From Anastatus disparis (lineage: Eukaryota > Arthropoda > Insecta > Hymenoptera > Eupelmidae), in NCBI GenBank assembly GCA_017163975.1, contig JAFFSR010000237.1, forward strand, positions 6,820,001-6,884,000: a stretch of DNA of 64,000 bases. Direction: 5' to 3'. Positions within the stretch are counted from its first letter, which is position 1. Every line of letters begins with the position of its first letter. Shown in pieces: positions 49,565-63,112 of the stretch. A program made the translations under genes and the position numbers. A model generated the notes under the pieces. The model searched no databases. It was not told the origin of the DNA and saw only the letters and a program-made list of their open reading frames with translations.

Positions 49565-52500
49565 GAGAAAGGAAAATGAGAAAAGAAAAGGAGTAAACAA
49601 TGAAGAAGTGAGAGAGAAATTTATTAATGTAACTGCTGGATTAAAATAATAGCTTATTTTTCTGTGCGATTTGCTTTCTTTATAGAATTATTTGTGTTTG
49701 ATTGAGTGGGCATTAGTAACATCATTTTGTTTTATTGAACAAAGAGGATTGCGTTTCGTTGTTATAAATATAGTTACTTTTACATTATTATATTTAAATC
49801 TTTTTATCCTTTAATTTATGGAATTCATATCACATACTAGATTAAAATGAAATATCCTCTTTGTACAATTTTCCTACAAAGAGAATATCATTTTAATCGA
49901 AAGAAAAATTTTTAAACCACTAATATGATAATACAAATGGATCAGATTCATTATTATTTTATTTGAGGGTGAATTATTTTTATGTACTATTTTTTTATGA
50001 AATATGTCCCACAGTAAAATATAGCAACTGTTGTATTTTGAATTGATGTTATCATTATAATAACAGTTAAAGCATCGACTTTCTTAAAAAGCGTAGCTTA
50101 AATTTTTTCAACATTTAATAATTTTGAATAAGTGAAATTATCCATAATATAGTTAACATCTCACTATAAAATTGTCTTTTAGAAACAATTGATAATATTG
50201 GAAAAATTTTAACCTGAAATAAAATAATAATTTTACCTATTGCACACCATTAATAAATAAATGTTGTTATCCAAAAGTTATAATAAATTTTACAAGATCT
50301 CAATGTAACAATTACTTCTCAAAGATAATAAAAAGTGTTAATAAGCTGACAAGAAACGAATAAAACTTTTTTAAATTTTAAAATACAATTGGCACTAATC
50401 AAGCTCGTATTTAAGACCAAAAAATTTTAAAAGCATAACAGATCAAACTAAAACGAAGAAATATAACTAAACGAAGCCAAGCAACCAAAAAAAAAAACAA
50501 AGGGTGAATCACAAAGAATAAAAAAAGATAAGAAAGAATACATATATACCAAACGTGCAAGAACATTAATGCACGTGGAGAAAATGCGATAAGCAAATAA
50601 AAAAAAGGAGGAAACACAAAAAACTAAAAAACCAAAACAAGAAACAACGAAGAAAAGAAGGACCAGAGCCACACAAAAAAAACCGAGATGAAAGAGAAAG
50701 AGATATTATTTGCAGTAGGTAAAGCGAATTTAGCGAACGACAAAAAAAATAAAAAAACAAAGAATAAAAAAATAGAAAAGAGATGGAAAACGTAGCATGT
50801 ACTCGCGTGGCTCCCGTGTGACGTGCTACATTAATAATTTAAGGATCTACGGAACAAAGCACCACGACCAGAGAGAGAGTCTGAATTTGATGCCAAACGA
50901 ATATAGCGCGCCGTGACTTTTACTGTATACATATATACATGTTTCTTCTCATACCTTTCTTACTCCTGGTTCTTTTGATTTTTCTTCCTTTTTTTCCTTT
51001 ATGGTTTGTCTGCTGACTATGTAATAGCAAACATCTTCTTTTATTTTAAAATTCACCGCTTATTTGCATTTAATTTCATTCGGTTACAATTTTTTTTCAC
51101 ATTATCTAAATACGGTAAATTTCAAAGAATAAAAACGAGATGGAAATTGATTTTTGAAATGATTAATTTATTTTTAGAATGTTACTTAAGCTTTTAAACA
51201 CACGCATTAAAACTGATCGCCATAATAAAAGAAAAGAAGAAAAAAATCACTCGAGGCAGTTTAAAATCAATGAAGTTTACATTCAAGTTCATAAACATTT
51301 ACATTAAATTTTATGACGCGTATAACTTATATCTGTATATATATACTTTCACGAAATCACGTTGCACTTCATTAAACTTCATGCATGAATGTTACCTTTG
51401 AATAAAATTTTATTACAACATTTTTAATACTAAATGAAAACTGAATATATAAATAAATAATAAAGTAAAAAATCATTCAATTCAGTATATCCTGCAACGT
51501 TTAAAGAAAAAAAAACTAACTTAGAGATCAGAAATTTCGATGGATAAAATCAAATGTAAATACGTAGGTATTTCTTCCCGAACGTTTTTTTTTCTTTGTA
51601 CAAGACGAAATTATATTCTTGTACTACGTGGCACAGCTTGAAAAAGAAAATATGTATATCGGAGATTTTAGCTTTCGGAATAGTATATTATCCGACGTTT
51701 ATTTTTTACCTTCATATATGATACTCTTGACAGGAAGTTGAATCATAAAAATAAAACAGTATTCGAATCTATCTTAAGAAAAACGAAAAAATAGGAATGA
51801 TAGATAATGCATGCAAAGCTTGCCTGTTCTCGTTATTGAATTAAAAATTTAAATATGCATGAAATATCAAAAAGTTATATTTACACATATACATATAATC
51901 AAAATGTAAGTAGAGATTAAAATAGCGTAGCTTGGAAAATTAATTAATGAATTGCGCGGGACGTTCAATTTCCATTAATTGAGTTTATAGGAAACTTTAG
52001 TAAATATTAGACCGTCAAAGTTTGTATTAACAAAGCACACATTACCTTAATTGGAAGTTGTTCATTTCCTACCTTCCTCTTTTTTTTTCTCTCTTCTTTT
52101 ATATTATAAATTGATTGATTTATCGATGACCTAAATTTAATACTGTAATGTTTGCTCATCGAAATTTAGATAATTGTTAAATATTTCCTCCCTAATTAGT
52201 TTAAAATTTACGTGAAACAAAAAATAAGAGAAAAAGATAATGAATCTATGTTTTTTTATGTTCTAATTAATAATTAAAATAATAGTAATAAAACATATTT
52301 CCGTATCACGATAAATTTACTTCAGATTCATAAAATTTAGAAATGTGTAGCTTGGGAAATTTTATAACAACATATCGTTCATATAATACCAGTGGTCTAA
52401 TGATTGAAAAAATTTAAATGTAATTTCACGTTTGCTCTACAATCTTATTATATGTTATATGAAAATAAAAATTTACAATTCTTGTGACACTTATCCATAT

Positions 52501-55200
52501 AATCAACAATTATTGACCATATCGATCTAATATATAATAATCATCCTGTCAAGAGTCTCTGAAATAAAATACTTTTTATGAATTTGACCAAACGTAAAAG
52601 ACGTATAACTGACAAAAAAAAATGAAGACGTTTTATTACATATAAAAAAGAGAAGTATATAACCTCTTGAAATGAGAAATAGAGTCAGACTTGTCAAGTT
52701 CATAGTCGCATGTCTCTTCTCTCAATCGGCGCTTGGAGCATCTGGTGTGCGTCGTCGCGTTCATCCGCATCATTCGATCCGCTACCCTTTTTTTTTTTTA
52801 TTTTATTTTTTCTTTCTTTACTTCCCTACATATATACTTCAATTTTTTTTTATTTTTTTTTTATTTTATAAACGAAACTTCCGTACTTCGCTTGAACTGT
52901 CGCCCTCTGCAGCCCGACAAAAGACTCTTTTATCGAGTTATCGGCATACCTACTATCCAATAAATTCAACCAAACCTCTCCCCCTCCCCCCTCACTCTCT
53001 TTTCTACTCGCGTATTTTATAATATTGAGAGAGAACCGTTCTGAATATTGCCGATATCGAGATTTTTAGAGCATCGATGTCTCTCACTTTCTTTCTCCCT
53101 TCCTTTTCTATACAGAGCCTTTTTTTCGTTATCTTCTATATATGTATATATAGCAAACGAAGGACGCTTTTCTATCCCCTGTCCTCCTCCTTTTTTTGCA
53201 TAGTTTTTGTGGTCCGATTATCGATCTTTTCTTTTGAAGAGGACACAAGGAATGAAGAAGAGAACGAGGAGGGAAAGAGAGGCGGAGGAGGATAAAGTTA
53301 TAGAGACCATTTTCTTCCTGTCAGTGATGGCTACATGAAAATTTGATAACGAACGAGAAAAAGGAACGAGCGAAGAGAGAGCTTTTGGTCTAAATTTATA
53401 ATGGTATTGCAGTCTTTGGATTTTCTTAGTTGCTCTTTTGTTTATTTTTTTCATTTTTTTTCTTTCTAAACTTTGAGAAACGAAAAATGAAAATAGGTAT
53501 ATACCGAAAATGAAATTTTTATATTAATTTTTTAGTAAAAAATTTCAGAAATTTTTTGAAAATTCTTTTGGAGATTAAAAAGTTAATTTACGAAAACAAT
53601 AAAAATAAATATCATTAAAAAAAGTATATGTGTGTCTGACTACGCTTGGTATTATACTACTTGATATACGACGCTACGCTTTATTCATAAGAATTCATTT
53701 TAAAAAATTATCCGAAAGTGATACACACAATTGAAATCCTTATAAAATTCATACAATAAGATATCTCTGTGAATTCAGATTCCGTTATCATAAAGTCTAA
53801 AATAAGATAATATATCATAATAATGAAGAAAATGATATCATGAAACTTTAATAAAATTTTTCTTCATAAGCAATATCAATGAAAATATTTATACGGTCGC
53901 TTCGTGCGTAATATTATATAATTTACGATGAACATTAATACCTCTTTTTATTATCAAGTATATATAGCATCAACTTGATTAAATTACGACTTCACAGTTT
54001 TTTTTCTTTATTCGAACTTCTTCTTTTTTCATTAAATTTCATAGTTCAATGTTTATCAGATAATTTGAACTTTAAATCGATATTCCATTTCAGTTAGTTT
54101 CTTAAAGTGTTCTTTTACAATATTGACGCTTATAAAGTTCAACGAATTGCAATTACATCCCTTTCAATAAAGCTACTCTCTCCCTCTCTCTCCATCTTTT
54201 TCCTTTCTTTTTTTTTTACACAAAGGATAAATTCTCTTCGTTGCTCGTAAAAAGACTGATTTGCTCGATTAACGTCTTTGCAACGGGCTTTTCTTCTATA
54301 ACATTCGTTAAATTTTCGCATTTAAACAATCCAATTGAATTTTCTTGCTGAATCTTCATTTCGTTCGGAATAAAAAAAAAGTTTTAAGCGTTATTGGAAT
54401 TCCTAAAGATATAAAAAAAGTAAAATTTTTGTGTTTTATAATTAATTAAAATACTTTGTATTTAATAAATTAAATAGATCGAGGGTATGAAAGATTAACA
54501 GTTTTCCGACACTGATAATAATAATCGTAATGGATTTGATAGAATTACTTTTAGTACTACTTTCATACTGAATTATATAAAAATCAAAAGTTTTGTATTC
54601 AAAGTTTAAATTAATTAAGTTTTTAATTACAGTTTAATGTAATATAATATGATGCTACCGAGTTCAGCTGAGATAAATCGTTTTATTGGTATCAAAGAAG
54701 AATTTTCCAATCGTTAAACCAACATAATAAAATATTCCTCTTTTACAAGTTTAAAGTTAATATAAAAATTTAATTTGATTGAGGAAAATAATTCTTCTAA
54801 AAAAAAGTGTCCAATGATCTTTTTGAAATTATTTCCAAATAATTAGATAAATTGCACTCCTTAACTAAAAGTTCGAAGCTCTTCTTCCTTTTACTTAAGC
54901 AATGGAAAAAAAAGTCGAAGAAAAATTATATCAAAAAAGAAAAAAAGAAGAAGAAGAAGATATCGTTCAATTCTTTTTTGGAAGCGTTGCAGCTGAGAAT
55001 GGTAAGCTGCAACACCTGCAGAACTTTAAAGCCCACGCATTTTATGCACGTGCAAAGATATATACATATATACACGTATACACGAAGGAAGAAGACTTCT
55101 CTTTAGTTTCTCTCCAACAAGCGGAGCGCGCATCTGTTTAGTCACTTGGTGCACGTGCGATCGTAATATGTTTGTAAATTCAATCGCCAAGGGTAAGAGA
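49565..55200. other. AT-rich non-coding stretch
   Basis: I see no gene. The + strand is purine-rich from about 50440 to 50790, giving spurious F/L-rich minus-strand frames (50411-50760). It is pyrimidine-rich at 52780-52870 and 53070-53200. The patch 52670-52770 (GTCGCATGTCTCTTCTCTCAATCGG, split by AT-rich flanks) is more complex. All frames at 51006-51197, 52672-53454, 54139-54321 and 54852-55141 look like compositional noise. Confidence 0.45.
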
Positions 55201-55207
55201 TTGTTAC

Positions 55208-55233
55208 TACTACTAGTAGTACCGGTACTACTA
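55208..55233. repeat. Two overlapping perfect palindromes
   Basis: TACTACTAGTAGTA (55208-55221, 14 bp) and TAGTAGTACCGGTACTACTA (55214-55233, 20 bp) are each exact palindromes and share TAGTAGTA. The central arm can pair with either flank, giving two mutually exclusive hairpins. The sequence resembles a (CTA)n repeat that has inverted on itself. Confidence 0.9.
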
Positions 55234-55240
55234 CAATAAC

Positions 55241-57394
55241 AGGATATTCCTTCTCTTTCTCTCTTTCTCTTTACCTGTGGTTATTTCTATGAAATGTAAT
55301 ATCTATACACAACCATAGGTATGTGCTCTTGTTTTCCTGTTTCTCCCTATATGTGTGCATATATTGTTTGTCTTATTTCAAGTACATCCGATCTTGCATG
55401 TATGACTCTTGATACGTCTTTGATGTCATCTTTACATTTATTGAATTTCTCGCTTTTGTTAATCGATGTAACGTAATGTTGTTTAGCTTGTTGAATTAGT
55501 TTTTAATTGATTTATCTGTTTATGCGATTATTCGACATTGTTGTTTATCCTATACGACTTAATATGTAAATTTTACTGTTGTTATATGGATATTAGTAAT
55601 TTTAATCAAATTTGTTTCGTTCATGTAATAATTTAAAATTATAATCAAATATTTTATTCTTTGTAAATTTTATTAATTTTTAATATAAATTAGTTAAAAA
55701 TGTCTAAGTAAAGTTGAAAATTGTGATTTAAAATAAAAATAATTCTGCTTAATTCTACTAAATTTCATCAAAACTTACCATATCAACCTAAAATCTCGTA
55801 ACCACTTCTATCTGATGCCCTTTCTATTTCATTCAGCTAAGTAATATCAAGAGCATATACGTACACAGCACATAATACAGCTCAAATCCGCATAAGAGAG
55901 CGAGGTAAAACGGGTGCCTGGACTTTGCTTTGACAAACCGCGAAATGCGGGCGCAAAATCCCTTGTATTAAAAGGAAAACTTTGCCAGAGATATATATGC
56001 ACGGTTGTATTATGCGTAAATTATTATATTTGAATAAAGCTCTTTTTAATAAAAGTAAGAAGTCCGTGTGTCGTCGGAATAGATATGCTAGCTCTTCTTA
56101 CTTTGACATGACAAACAAAAAGACGCAGTTAATTTAAGCATTTTTACAAAAGAAATGGAAAAGTTCTTTTGTCTAACGGAAAAACGGAAGAATTTCTTTA
56201 TAAAATACTTTCTTCCTTTGTTGATATTAATACTGAAAGAGAGCACTGCAATATTTTCTAACGCATTTTTAATAATTTTAATAATAAGAATTTGTAATTT
56301 GTAACAAAAGAAGGTTTGTATTATAATTAACAATCAACAAAATTAATTTCAACCAAGTTATCTAATTATAAATTCAGCATTGAATTTCCAATATTAGAAA
56401 CTAACATTAATTAAATTGTTTTACAACAACGGTGGAATTAAACTTATCAGACACGCGTTATTTACACTCTTTGAATTTTTCCGACAAATTAAACCATTTC
56501 TTTTATCGACACAAAACTGACGTGAAATCGAACGGTACAAAAGGAGAGGAAAAGAAAGGGAAGAAACATATGTAAAAACTTTATGCCGTTCGATTCATTC
56601 AAAGGGAATATTCTATTTTAAAAACTGCTAACTTATCATGTCAATAACTGGTAAACGGAAGAGAAGGGAAAAAAAACTATTAAAAACTTTCAGTGCTTGT
56701 TAAAATAATCCAACGATATACTCGTGCTCCAATATATTGGACTTTTTCTACTCCTTTTGTTTAAATCAAATACGTTTTTACCTTTTTTCATGTATGTATA
56801 AATACATGAATGCAAATTGCAAACGTTACGTTTAAAATCAACTGGACATATTTCACATGTGCGCTGTTTTAAATAGTTTTCCAAACTCGTCCGAGCGATT
56901 TGTCTACAATTGTTTTTTCCTCGTAGGCGTATTTATAAATTTTTAATCTTCACATACATAAATGAAATGAAAATGTGCATCAGAACGATATTTTTCGATG
57001 AAACAAGAAACATAATGAAAATTTATTGTTTTCTCAGAAATAAAATGAAAATTTGTTTCGAAACTTTTTGAAATGAATATTGAAGCTTTTGAGATTCGAT
57101 GAATTTTAATTAAAATATGTAATTATTATTTTATTAACCCAATGGAAATTGGATTATTATTTGATTTTTGTTGTATTGGTTTATGAAAATGGATTAATAA
57201 GTTATTTGTACTTAAATATATAATATTTCATTTAGAGAGTATCAAATGCATTATATTGTACTTAAATATTGTAATAAAGTAGGTTACGTTTATTTATATT
57301 TATCTTAATACAATTAATGTTTGCATTGAACATATTATGCGTTTATTTATTAAAATTTATAATAATTAAAATGTATAACATGAAAGAGAGGTAT
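55241..57394. other. AT-rich non-coding stretch
   Basis: I see no gene. CT-rich sequence occurs at 55248-55275. Minus-strand frames at 56088-56333 and 56690-56884 lack domain-like content. Confidence 0.5.
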
Positions 57395-57395
57395 G

Positions 57396-57560
57396 ATTAA
57401 CCCAGATGGTTAAGGTGCTTCGCTACAGCCGTTGGTGTGCAAATCGTAAATCAAACATTCTGAGTTTGGTCCTCCTTCAGGTGAAATTTTTCGGGTTTTT
57501 ATGTGCAATATTCATCTGATTTTTTGCCAATGAAGAACGAATTCATGAACTAAATTTTGA
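57396..57560 (+). mobile_element. Decayed tRNA-derived SINE-like element
   Basis: TGGTTAAGGTG (57407-57417) satisfies the polymerase III A-box pattern TRGYNNANNNG. About 45 nt on, GAGTTTGGTCC (57462-57472) looks like a mutated B box (GGTTCGANTCC). The sequence between reads like an old tRNA anticodon region with a long variable arm. The right boundary is uncertain, and no target duplication or poly-A tail is visible. This family differs from the other two SINEs in the window. Confidence 0.45.
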
Positions 57561-59278
57561 CGTTGCTTAACTTTGATCCATGGAAGATTAACATATACTC
57601 TATTAATTAAACCGTCATTCATATCTATTCATAATGTTTCAATGGAAAACTGTCTTTACTGCTTAAAACATAGTCTTATTTGTTGATATACTGAATACTT
57701 TACTTAATATGCAAAAACCAACAGCACCACTTTTAAACTGAACTAAAAATTCATTATATTTAAAAAAAAAAATAAATGAACTCACTTAATAACTCAAATG
57801 AAATTTCATTAAAGCATTTCATTTGAAAAACACGAGCGTCTACAAAACCGCATAGTATATCACGACGCACAGTAAAATAACGCAAAATTTAATGTATAAA
57901 TATACGTATATAGTCGTACCACACACGCATATATGTAATTAAGGTACTAACTACTACTACTACTACTCAGCATCCTTCAATTTTCGTTTCCTCTCTTACA
58001 TTCATATAACTTAGTTTACGCATCTCTTGCATATAGTAAAGCTTCTATACTGTAGTTGAATCGCTTAATGACGACACTCTGGTGGTACTGCTACTACCTC
58101 TACTTCTCTCTTTCGTTCACTTAAAGCTTATGTAGCAATGAGAGTCATGCATATATACGTCTATATATGGGTTATATGTATATAAGAGGTAAAATGCATA
58201 CTATACCCAAAGTAGGATAGATGCGTCAGCGGTATGTATGTCCTGTGTAACACAGAGAGAGCGCCTCGACATAACAGCCCAAAAGCAGCCCAAGCCCTTT
58301 TACTAGTAGTACACCGAACCCTTAATTCAGCCTTTGGAATTTACTCTACTGGGCTTTGCCGTCGAGGTAAAGAGTGGAATTTTCGAAAATTTTGTTAAAT
58401 GCTTCAGCTGTTTTGAATTCATTTGAAAAAATAGTTGCGCTAAATTGAATTATACGAAAAGTGAATTAATTTTATTTCTATGTTTTTTTTTTCTGTAAAC
58501 TAGAGCGTTTTGAAAATTTTAGTTGGATTAAACTATAACGGGATTATGCGGATGAAATTTATTTTCAAGATCCCTTTTTTATTTAATTTATAAAAGGCAG
58601 GAAACGTATATAACTAAAGTATTCCACCAGTTCTTGCATCTAACAACTTGTATCTAAAAATAAATATCTTCGTTCGGTATTTAAAAAAAAAAATTGTATA
58701 AATAAGTCTGCGCCAGCTTTTTTTCAATGTTGAAAAATAGAAAATAGGTTACATAAATTGTATATTGTTCTACTATTTTATTCAACCCTTAAATTTTAAT
58801 ATTCCATTATTTTTAGAATTTGTGTAGAATCATAATTGGTTAGAATGTTTAAAATACATTTTAAATAATTAGAGTAGTCTACCGAATAAGTGTACACCAA
58901 CTCGTATATAAAAAGATCATATAAGAATTAATAAATGTATTTTGAGGTGCATATTGAAAAGTAAACTTTTACATAAAAAAAACTTTAAATACAACATAAA
59001 AAATATTTTACTGTAAAAGAAAATAAATAAATTCATTTTCATTAGAGTAAAATTTAATACCAGCAGTTACATGTATTTGCTTTCGAATTAATGACATAGA
59101 CGTCTTTATGAAAGCGTTAAATAAAATATTTAAAATATAATGTAAAAGCTTGTATGCTATATAAAAATTTATGAAATGTTTTGAATAGAAAATATATCAA
59201 CAAATTAGATAAACTGTTATACAAAAGTTTTCAAAAAAATTGTTCATATGATGAACGAATTAAAATAAATATTTTTGA
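57561..59278. other. AT-rich non-coding stretch
   Basis: I see no gene. A (CTA)n run lies at 57950-57967. The segment 58060-58370 is less AT-rich, with scattered CTACT words, and 58255-58300 (GAGCGCCTCGACATAACAGCC and on) is the most complex part. Confidence 0.5.
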
Positions 59279-59458
59279 GAGGTTATCAGTGGCTCACTCG
59301 GTAGAGCGATGGATTCGTAATCTCGAGGTTTCGAGTTCGAATCCCGCTTTCGGCCGATTCATACAAGCACCAATGTACAATTACATGTGCTTTGTTTACA
59401 AAATCACTGATGACCTTCGTCACTAATTAACATTGCAATGATGTAAATACAGCGACGT
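59279..59458 (+). mobile_element. tRNA-derived SINE, self-complementary family, copy 2
   Basis: The element begins GAGGTTATCAGTG and contains an A box TGGCTCACTCG (59290-59300) and a B box GTTCGAATCC (59335-59344). Its unique tail ends ACAGCGACGT. It is the + strand counterpart of the 46260-46440 copy. The 13-nt head can pair completely, counting G-U wobbles, with CACTGATGACCTT at 59405-59417. A second short pair, CGTCACT (59418-59424) with AGCGACG (59451-59457), follows directly. The 81-codon frame at 59181-59426 merely reads through it. Confidence 0.87.
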
Positions 59459-62400
59459 AAAATTAAATAAAAATTTAAAAAAATTTCTGTAATTTATAAT
59501 TATTATAATGTTAAAATTTTTTAAAATTGTAATATATTAATTATTGATATTGCTTTCTCATAGAGAAAGCATTGTATTTTAAAATTTTTATTCATCATTT
59601 ATTAGTAGAAGTTTAAATTTTTTGTTTAATTTTTAATATTAATATTTAGGTCAGTTTGATCAATAGCAGACTAGAAATGTTATATATATAACCTATTCTG
59701 AAATTTAGTTCGTTCATCGAAAGAACGTCTTTCATTTATTGAATCGTTCATTAATAATGTCTTGAGCATTTTTGATGCAGTTTTTTTATTACTTTCAAAT
59801 GCTCATATGCATCTCAAATATATTTCATTACACAGAAAACTTATTTCTTATTTAAATTAGCTGAAACCGATATTACGGAAACATTCTATTAATAACTCAT
59901 TAAGTGTTTCAGTAATTCTTCAACGAAAGAAATTAGCATCATTCCGTTAATAAACCTGTAAAAATAAAAATTTCAAAACAAAAATCATAAAAGTCACAAA
60001 TGAATTTACAATGCTTAAGACATCAAGATATTCCGCCACGTTTTTTATTTATATTCTCCGTGCAATCTCCTTGCGACTTTGAGTGACAATCGAGAATAAT
60101 TCATAGGGAAAACAACTCAAGAAAATAGCCCCTCGAGGCGCGACACCTTGGCGTGTAACGTGTATTTGCCAACGAGAACCGAGAGAGAGTAACTAAAAAG
60201 AGATATATAGTCCAAAGAGTGTATACATATTACATTGTGTCCAAGAATGGAATAAGGCCGTCCTCGTATATGCGGATATTCAATATTGGTTGGAACATTT
60301 CCGCGAGTATCATCTGCACATACACATGCATACGTCTATACATGTATATATATACATAGACATATACATAGAAAAAGCTTTAAGGCTAGATAGGTAAATA
60401 GAGGAAAGCAAGCAAAAACATACAGTCGTATATATAAACGAAGAGAGAGATGACTTATATAACGCTGAAGTTGGAACTGAATAACTTGTGCATGTATATG
60501 TTGAATGTGTAAGTATAGAATTGAAAGTGAAGTGTAATTTGAAATGAGATCATTGTACGAGTAAATTAATTGAAACTTTGTTGTGAATTGATGTTAAGTG
60601 GATGAGATAAGTTTTCTTTATTTTTTGCCTTTTTTTATTATGTTTGAAATTGAAGTGTATATGCTATTATACTGTTTGAAAATGTTTGCAGTTCTACTTA
60701 TAACTACAGTAATTTTGAATATAGACTTTGCTTCTTTTGTGACACTTTTTGAGACACTTGAGAAAATTGCACTGACATCGTTTTTTTGTTTAAACTAAAG
60801 AAAAATAAAACGTAACTTGATTAAGAAAAATTAGATCTAAAGGGTAAAAAGAAAAATCAATTTGACACGTATTTATTTATAGCGAAACAAAGTTCTCTTG
60901 TCATTTGTAAAACTGTTCTTTTTTGAGAATCGTACTCTTGATGCTTCAAGCAGAAAAACAAATTTGTATCTAAAAAGAGTAGTATTAAATTAATTAAAAG
61001 GAAACTGTCACAAGAGCCAAAATAAATTTATTTGAATGAAATCGATTAATTTTTTCTTAAAACTATATTTAAAAAATATAATTTATTGATTTTTTCATAA
61101 ATTTATTCTCCAACCATTAATTAGAAATAACAGTTTTGAAATTGAAAAAAATTATACAATGGAATGTTGCCTTAAGGTAATCATTACGTACCTTCTATAT
61201 TATAAGAAATCAGAAAAAAATTTTTAATGAAACAATTTTAAAATAACTTCTATATTTATGAAAAATTTACTTATAAGAAATGAATTATCTTAATTCAAAA
61301 CAAAAATAAGTTTCATTTAAAAAAAAACAACATTTTTTAATCAATACTGAAAAACGTTGCGATTAAACATGGAGTAATTAATTTTTAAAAGTAGTTGGTT
61401 TAGTCGAATAAAATATTCTCTTGAAAACAGAACATTGATTGTAGTAATAAAGATAATGAATGTAATAGTTGAAAATTAAATGTTATTGCTTAGACATCAA
61501 GTCTCTTTCCTTTGATCATAAAAGAAATCTAAATGAAAACAGTTTAATTTTAGAATCAAATAGAAACAATATTTATCAAGAAATCGAATATTATTTTTTA
61601 ACGATATCAAGTAGATTTAATTCACTTGCAAATTCAATTTTTTTACGTATTTATTTATGAATAAGAATTAAATTGTTCCTTATTAAAAACTTTAAAATAA
61701 TTACTTGATGATAAAACGTCGAATACAATAAATCAATTTATAAATTCTAAAAAAGAATCAATAATTTAATCGATTATAATCCTACAAAATATTTTTGTAT
61801 TCTTCGCTATATTATCAATTATTCTGACTAATAACACACTGATCTAATGCTGCGCAATAAAGCCGATAAATGTACGTTGTTAAATTTTATTATCGTCTTT
61901 AAAATAACACGGTGTCACAGTAATTTTCCGCTATTGGTCTCCTCGCTTAATTTTCATTTATCGTGAAAAAGAGAAATAACGCCCATCTTAATTAAAGCGA
62001 TAAATGTCAGTTTTGTCAAAAAAAAAAGAAAAAAGAAAAGAATAAGATATTCTCCAATGCGTAGGCTAAATAGAATTAGAAAGAAAATAATTCGAGGTTA
62101 TATAGAAGGAGTTTAAGGTTTGTTAAGCTTCTAAGAAACAGTAAAAGCCCTCCCAGCTTGCATTTGTATGCTCTCGTGTACTGTGTGTGCGATCTGACTA
62201 TACGATATATATACAAAACTGCACATATGTATAACGCTAGACTGACTCTTATAACAGAATATATAAGAGGATGACAGTAAGACAAAGAGTATATATAAAA
62301 GAAAGAGAGGATGAAATGAATGAAAGAAAGAGGGATAAATGTAGATATATAGGGAGCAAAAGAGGTCGTTTAAAAGAAGCTCAAGCAGGAAATAGAATCT

Positions 62401-62990
62401 AGAGGAAGTGAATAAAAACAATTAAATTTTATGGAAGAAAGGATGTAAATAGAGCTTTCGTGTGCTGGATTTCACAATTGATTTTTCGAGTGCATGAATA
62501 TTATTAACATTCGCTGCTTGAACGATTTTTCATCATACTTTTTAAATTTGTGAAAATTTTTTTATTTAGTCTTTTAATTTTGTATTGATTATGCTTATTT
62601 TTTTGCACTTTGCAAATATTAAAACTTTGTTTTTAAATTGCATATGTACACTTCAAAAATAAATTAAATAAATCGAACAAGTGAATGATTTTTTCTTGAC
62701 CTAAAAATAATCTGATGAATTGAAATGATCGATTAATCTATTCGTTGATCACCGCAAGTACTAAATTCAGTATAATAATATATTACAAGAAAAAATGATA
62801 CATCTGAACATACTAATAAAATCGCATAACTACAATGTACTTTTTCTATCCATTCATTTGTTTTCTCTTACTCCCAACTTTAGTTAAAAAAAAACAACTG
62901 AAAACTAAAAAAAAAACTAAGAAAATAATGGCAAATATACTATAGAGAGTAGGAAAGAAAAGAGAAAAGAGGTATAAGCGGTAAGCGTTG
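59459..62990. other. AT-rich non-coding stretch
   Basis: I see no gene. More complex patches are 60050-60330 and 61850-62010; the latter has two CGATAAATG words near 61863 and 62000. GA-rich sequence covers 62285-62410. Frames at 60598-60798, 61469-61660 and 62076-62421 are compositional. Confidence 0.5.
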
Positions 62991-63112
62991 CAGCAGCCCT
63001 TGACGGGGATAAATGTCGTCGTTGCACCGCTTAAGATGAATATCGGGTCATATTTCACAGAGTTGGCCGTGAAATATGCCGCGCGCCCGTCAAACGCGCC
63101 GTTTAAACATTT
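62985..63112. other. Candidate conserved non-coding patch with inverted repeat
   Basis: This is a GC-elevated, non-repetitive block. ATATTTCAC (63050-63058) and GTGAAATAT (63069-63077) form a perfect 9-bp inverted repeat around a 10-nt loop, preceded by a GGGTCA nuclear-receptor-type half site (63045-63050). CGCGCGCCCGTCAAACGCGCCG follows in two adjoining pieces. No supported open frame covers it. A cis-regulatory element is the likeliest reading, and it is inferred. Confidence 0.25.

Noticed and set aside
50411..50760. Three overlapping minus-strand frames resembling membrane proteins
   Set aside because: F/L-rich peptides arise from a purine-rich + strand; hydrophobicity is an artefact of T-rich codons.
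59181..59426. 81-codon + strand open frame
   Set aside because: It reads through the tRNA-like head and body of a SINE; the peptide has no independent support.
59830..60060. Possible MITE with ACACAG and CTCCGTG ends
   Set aside because: The ends match over only a few bases and the interior shows no consistent inverted symmetry.
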